Below are positions 62,156 through 64,000 of a stretch of DNA of 64,000 nucleotides, piece by piece. The position numbers and the translations under genes are program-made. Every line of letters starts with the position of its first letter. Positions within the stretch are counted from its first letter, which is position 1. This DNA comes from JAFDZO01 sp044226845 (GTDB lineage Bacteria > Bacteroidota > Ignavibacteria > Tepidaquicellales > Tepidaquicellaceae), in contig JBGAGG010000004.1 in NCBI GenBank assembly GCA_044226845.1, positions 186,001 through 250,000 of the forward strand, given 5' to 3'. Below the pieces are notes generated by a model, which was not told the DNA's origin, searched no databases, and was given only the letters and a program-made list of their open reading frames with translations.

Positions 62156-63607
62156 TCAGTTTAATTCTTCAAATTTATTCATCAGCCAGTCTTTATTTCT
62201 AAGCACAGTACACTCAGCCAGTTCTTTTTTAGCAAAAGAAAGATTTACATCTTTTCCCGTTTTATTCTTTAAAAGGCATAAATAAAATTTTAAAAAGTTC
62301 AGGCTTTTTTCTTTTCTTCCGGCTGAAATAGTATCATTTCTTGATAAAAACTGCCTGAATGCTTCTGCCTGTGAAAATGCCGCTTCAAAATAATTTAACT
62401 CATAGTAGTTTATCATTCTCAGTACTTTTGAGTCTGCTTTAAAAAGTATATCTTCCTTACTGATTGCCAAAAGCTGTTCATTAGATTCAGCAAACTTTTT
62501 TTCGCAGGAAAGAATTTTTGCTTTATAATAATTATAAATATCATCCCTTGAATCTTTTTCCAGCTTACTTATTTTATTTTCAAGAAAATCCTTCGCCCAC
62601 ATAATTTCCCCGGCCACTATAGCAGTTAAGAGTATATTTACAAAAGTCCCAGCATTTATAATACCTGCTGAATCATAAATTAATTCTTTTGCGACCATTT
62701 CTTTACCCAGCTCAAATATTATTTTTCTTAGTTTTTTATCATCAGGCTTTATATTTAAATTAATAACATTTCTTATCCACTTGTACATTCTTCTCTGAGA
62801 TGAATGCGACATTGAGTTTATTCGTTTATTGAATAAGTTATATGCTTTATCAAAATCTTCATAAAAATTTCCGGTTTTATTCAGTCCTGCTTCACTAAGG
62901 TAAAAAAACAATTCCAAATCTTCAGCATGAGGACTGTTGCTTTGTTTTAATTTGTTTATCATTGTTTTTACATCTGTCGTTGAGAAAAAAATCTCAACTA
63001 CATTATAATCCTGTTCAACATTATAGGAATCACTAATGCTCATCCAGCTGGATCTTTCCAGCAGAAACTCCCTGATAAAAAATGCAAGAAGGGCTTCCGA
63101 ACTTAAACTGCGTGAAGTAATATCCAGAATATTATTTTTCCGTTGATTGTAATTACTCATTTCAGTGTAAAGAAAATATTTATTAAGATTCAGCTTATAG
63201 AATGAATCTTCATCGTTCTCATTTCTCTCCGAATATTTTTTATAATTTTTCTCAAATTCTCTATCCAAAGCTCTTGCATTCATTTCGGCAATAACTTTAT
63301 GTCCGAAATCAAAGGAATTTTCATAATTAATATAACCAAGAAATTTTTCTGATAAATTTCCAAGATCAGAAAATAAATTCCTTATTGTTCCTTCGTTAAA
63401 TGGTTTACCGGGGTAGAGTTTTTTATAAATTTTTTCACTCTCTAAACCTGAATGATTAAAATGAGGATAGTATTTTCTTATACCAGAAAAAAACCTGATT
63501 ATTTCTTTTGAACGGTTAAAGTAAGGAGAACTTATAAAACGTGAGAATTGCTCGAATTCTTTTTTTGTAAATGTGGAAAGTATATTAAGAGCTTTAATTC
63601 TTATCAT
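62156..63607 (-). CDS. Helical protein of an unrecognised Bacteroidota-type family (copy B)
   Basis: A 483-residue paralogue of the next gene downstream. They align along their whole length, best in the N-terminal core (KKEFEQFSRFISSPYFNRSK, FNEGTIRNLFSDLGNLSEKFLGYINYEN) and at the end (KKELAECTVLRNKDWLMNKF). It has no signal peptide and appears cytoplasmic and helical. The bases just ahead of the start (TGTAGC-GAAAA-CCC word group) are shared with copy A, so the duplication included the leader. Function unknown. Confidence 0.7.
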   Translation of the reverse strand: MIRIKALNILSTFTKKEFEQFSRFISSPYFNRSKEIIRFFSGIRKYYPHFNHSGLESEKIYKKLYPGKPFNEGTIRNLFSDLGNLSEKFLGYINYENSFDFGHKVIAEMNARALDREFEKNYKKYSERNENDEDSFYKLNLNKYFLYTEMSNYNQRKNNILDITSRSLSSEALLAFFIREFLLERSSWMSISDSYNVEQDYNVVEIFFSTTDVKTMINKLKQSNSPHAEDLELFFYLSEAGLNKTGNFYEDFDKAYNLFNKRINSMSHSSQRRMYKWIRNVINLNIKPDDKKLRKIIFELGKEMVAKELIYDSAGIINAGTFVNILLTAIVAGEIMWAKDFLENKISKLEKDSRDDIYNYYKAKILSCEKKFAESNEQLLAISKEDILFKADSKVLRMINYYELNYFEAAFSQAEAFRQFLSRNDTISAGRKEKSLNFLKFYLCLLKNKTGKDVNLSFAKKELAECTVLRNKDWLMNKFEELN

Positions 63608-63792
63608 TTTTAGGGGATTTTCTGCTACAACTTCACGAGAATTACTTGTTGATATATTAATAACTTAGAATAGCTAGTCCTCGCAAAAACACAAAAAAAT
63701 CGATGAAAATTTGAAAAAAATGTTTTTGCTTTCCAAGCCTTATCGACCTAATTTTATGCAAAAATAATTTAGAAAAAAATCTAATTCGGATT

Positions 63793-64000
63793 ATGAAAAA
63801 TTTTAAAGTTTACACATTATCACTGGCAATTTTAATTCTTATCAATTCTGCTTCAGGGCAGATAATTGCTAAAAATGATAGTGAAGCTAATACAGAGCAA
63901 AACAAAACCAAAGATGCAACCGATCAAGTAGAAATTAATTATAGTGGTAAAGGAATTGATAAACTCCCTGCCGAAGTATTTAAAATGGTAAACTTAAAGC
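63793..64000 (+). CDS. Secreted LRR protein, 5' part only (cut by window end)
   Basis: An open frame from ATG 63793 to the window edge, 69 codons. It has a signal peptide (about 1-23, ending SASG-Q), a polar Lys/Thr/Asn/Asp linker, and the start of LRR units (VEINYSGKGIDKLPAEVFKM). It resembles the LRR protein at 59930 in signal peptide and repeat spacing and is divergent from copy B. Its full length cannot be judged. Confidence 0.7.
   Translation, partial: MKNFKVYTLSLAILILINSASGQIIAKNDSEANTEQNKTKDATDQVEINYSGKGIDKLPAEVFKMVNLK

Overview
The window is AT-rich and its genes point to the Bacteroidota/Chlorobiota/Ignavibacteriota assemblage, most likely an Ignavibacteria-like lineage. Supporting signs are a C-terminal type IX secretion sorting domain with the YPNPFNP motif, many short N-terminal lipoprotein signals, promoters that fit the Bacteroidota pattern TTTG-N19-TAnnTTTG, frequent TTG starts with few Shine-Dalgarno sites, and DUF4783, DUF2202 and CzcA-TolC architectures. 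No complete rRNA or tRNA gene, no transposase and no CRISPR array was seen.

Layout. 1-5.8 kb (minus): exopolysaccharide assembly operon (Wza-like exporter, Wzz-like co-polymerase without kinase, Wzy/ligase-like protein, Wzx-like flippase). 5.9-7.8 kb (minus): phosphohexomutase and a free-standing B12-binding mutase subunit. 7.8-8.65 kb: non-coding, repeat-rich, with CCGAC pairs spaced 11 bp and a 106-bp duplication. 8.65-11.5 kb: lipoprotein, then ECF sigma factor, anti-sigma factor and a CpxP/Spy-like periplasmic protein. 11.5-15.9 kb: TPR protein, T9SS-exported propeller, MarC, CapA-like lipoprotein and nucleotidyltransferase. 15.9-22.9 kb: BatA/VWA protein, thiamine diphosphokinase, sodium:solute symporter and a patatin/Omp85 hybrid. 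23-28 kb: two tandem PDZ-membrane-GAF-SpoIIE phosphatases. 28-30 kb: purB and lexA.

30.1-30.7 kb is non-coding and holds a GC-rich perfect three-arm cloverleaf and other hairpins. 30.7-36.9 kb is a CecR/YbhGFSR-like TetR-MFP-ABC-ABC-permease-permease operon plus a GNAT enzyme. 37.1-38.6 kb is hpf and hprK. 38.7-42.7 kb is a peptide ABC importer (binding protein and two permeases, no ATPases). 42.9-46.4 kb has a DUF2795 protein behind a clear promoter/operator, an Omp85-like protein and holB. 46.4-52.5 kb (minus) has an Ig-like lipoprotein, a giant NtrY-like histidine kinase and a DUF4783 protein. 52.6-53.3 kb (minus) has a DUF2202 ferritin-like protein behind an unlisted 50-aa ORF and a CRP/FNR-type site. 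53.5-59.5 kb (minus) is a divalent heavy-metal efflux operon in which CzcA is fused to its TolC-like partner. A 25-nt tRNA 3' end remnant lies just beyond it. 59.9-64 kb has a secreted leucine-rich-repeat protein, two tandem paralogues of an unrecognised helical family, and a second LRR gene cut by the window end.

Most of the window is ordinary core or envelope biology. The most distinctive material is non-coding (phased CCGAC pairs, cloverleaf, tRNA remnant, operator-like palindromes) together with the LRR/helical-paralogue cluster, the CzcA-TolC fusion and the paired membrane phosphatases.
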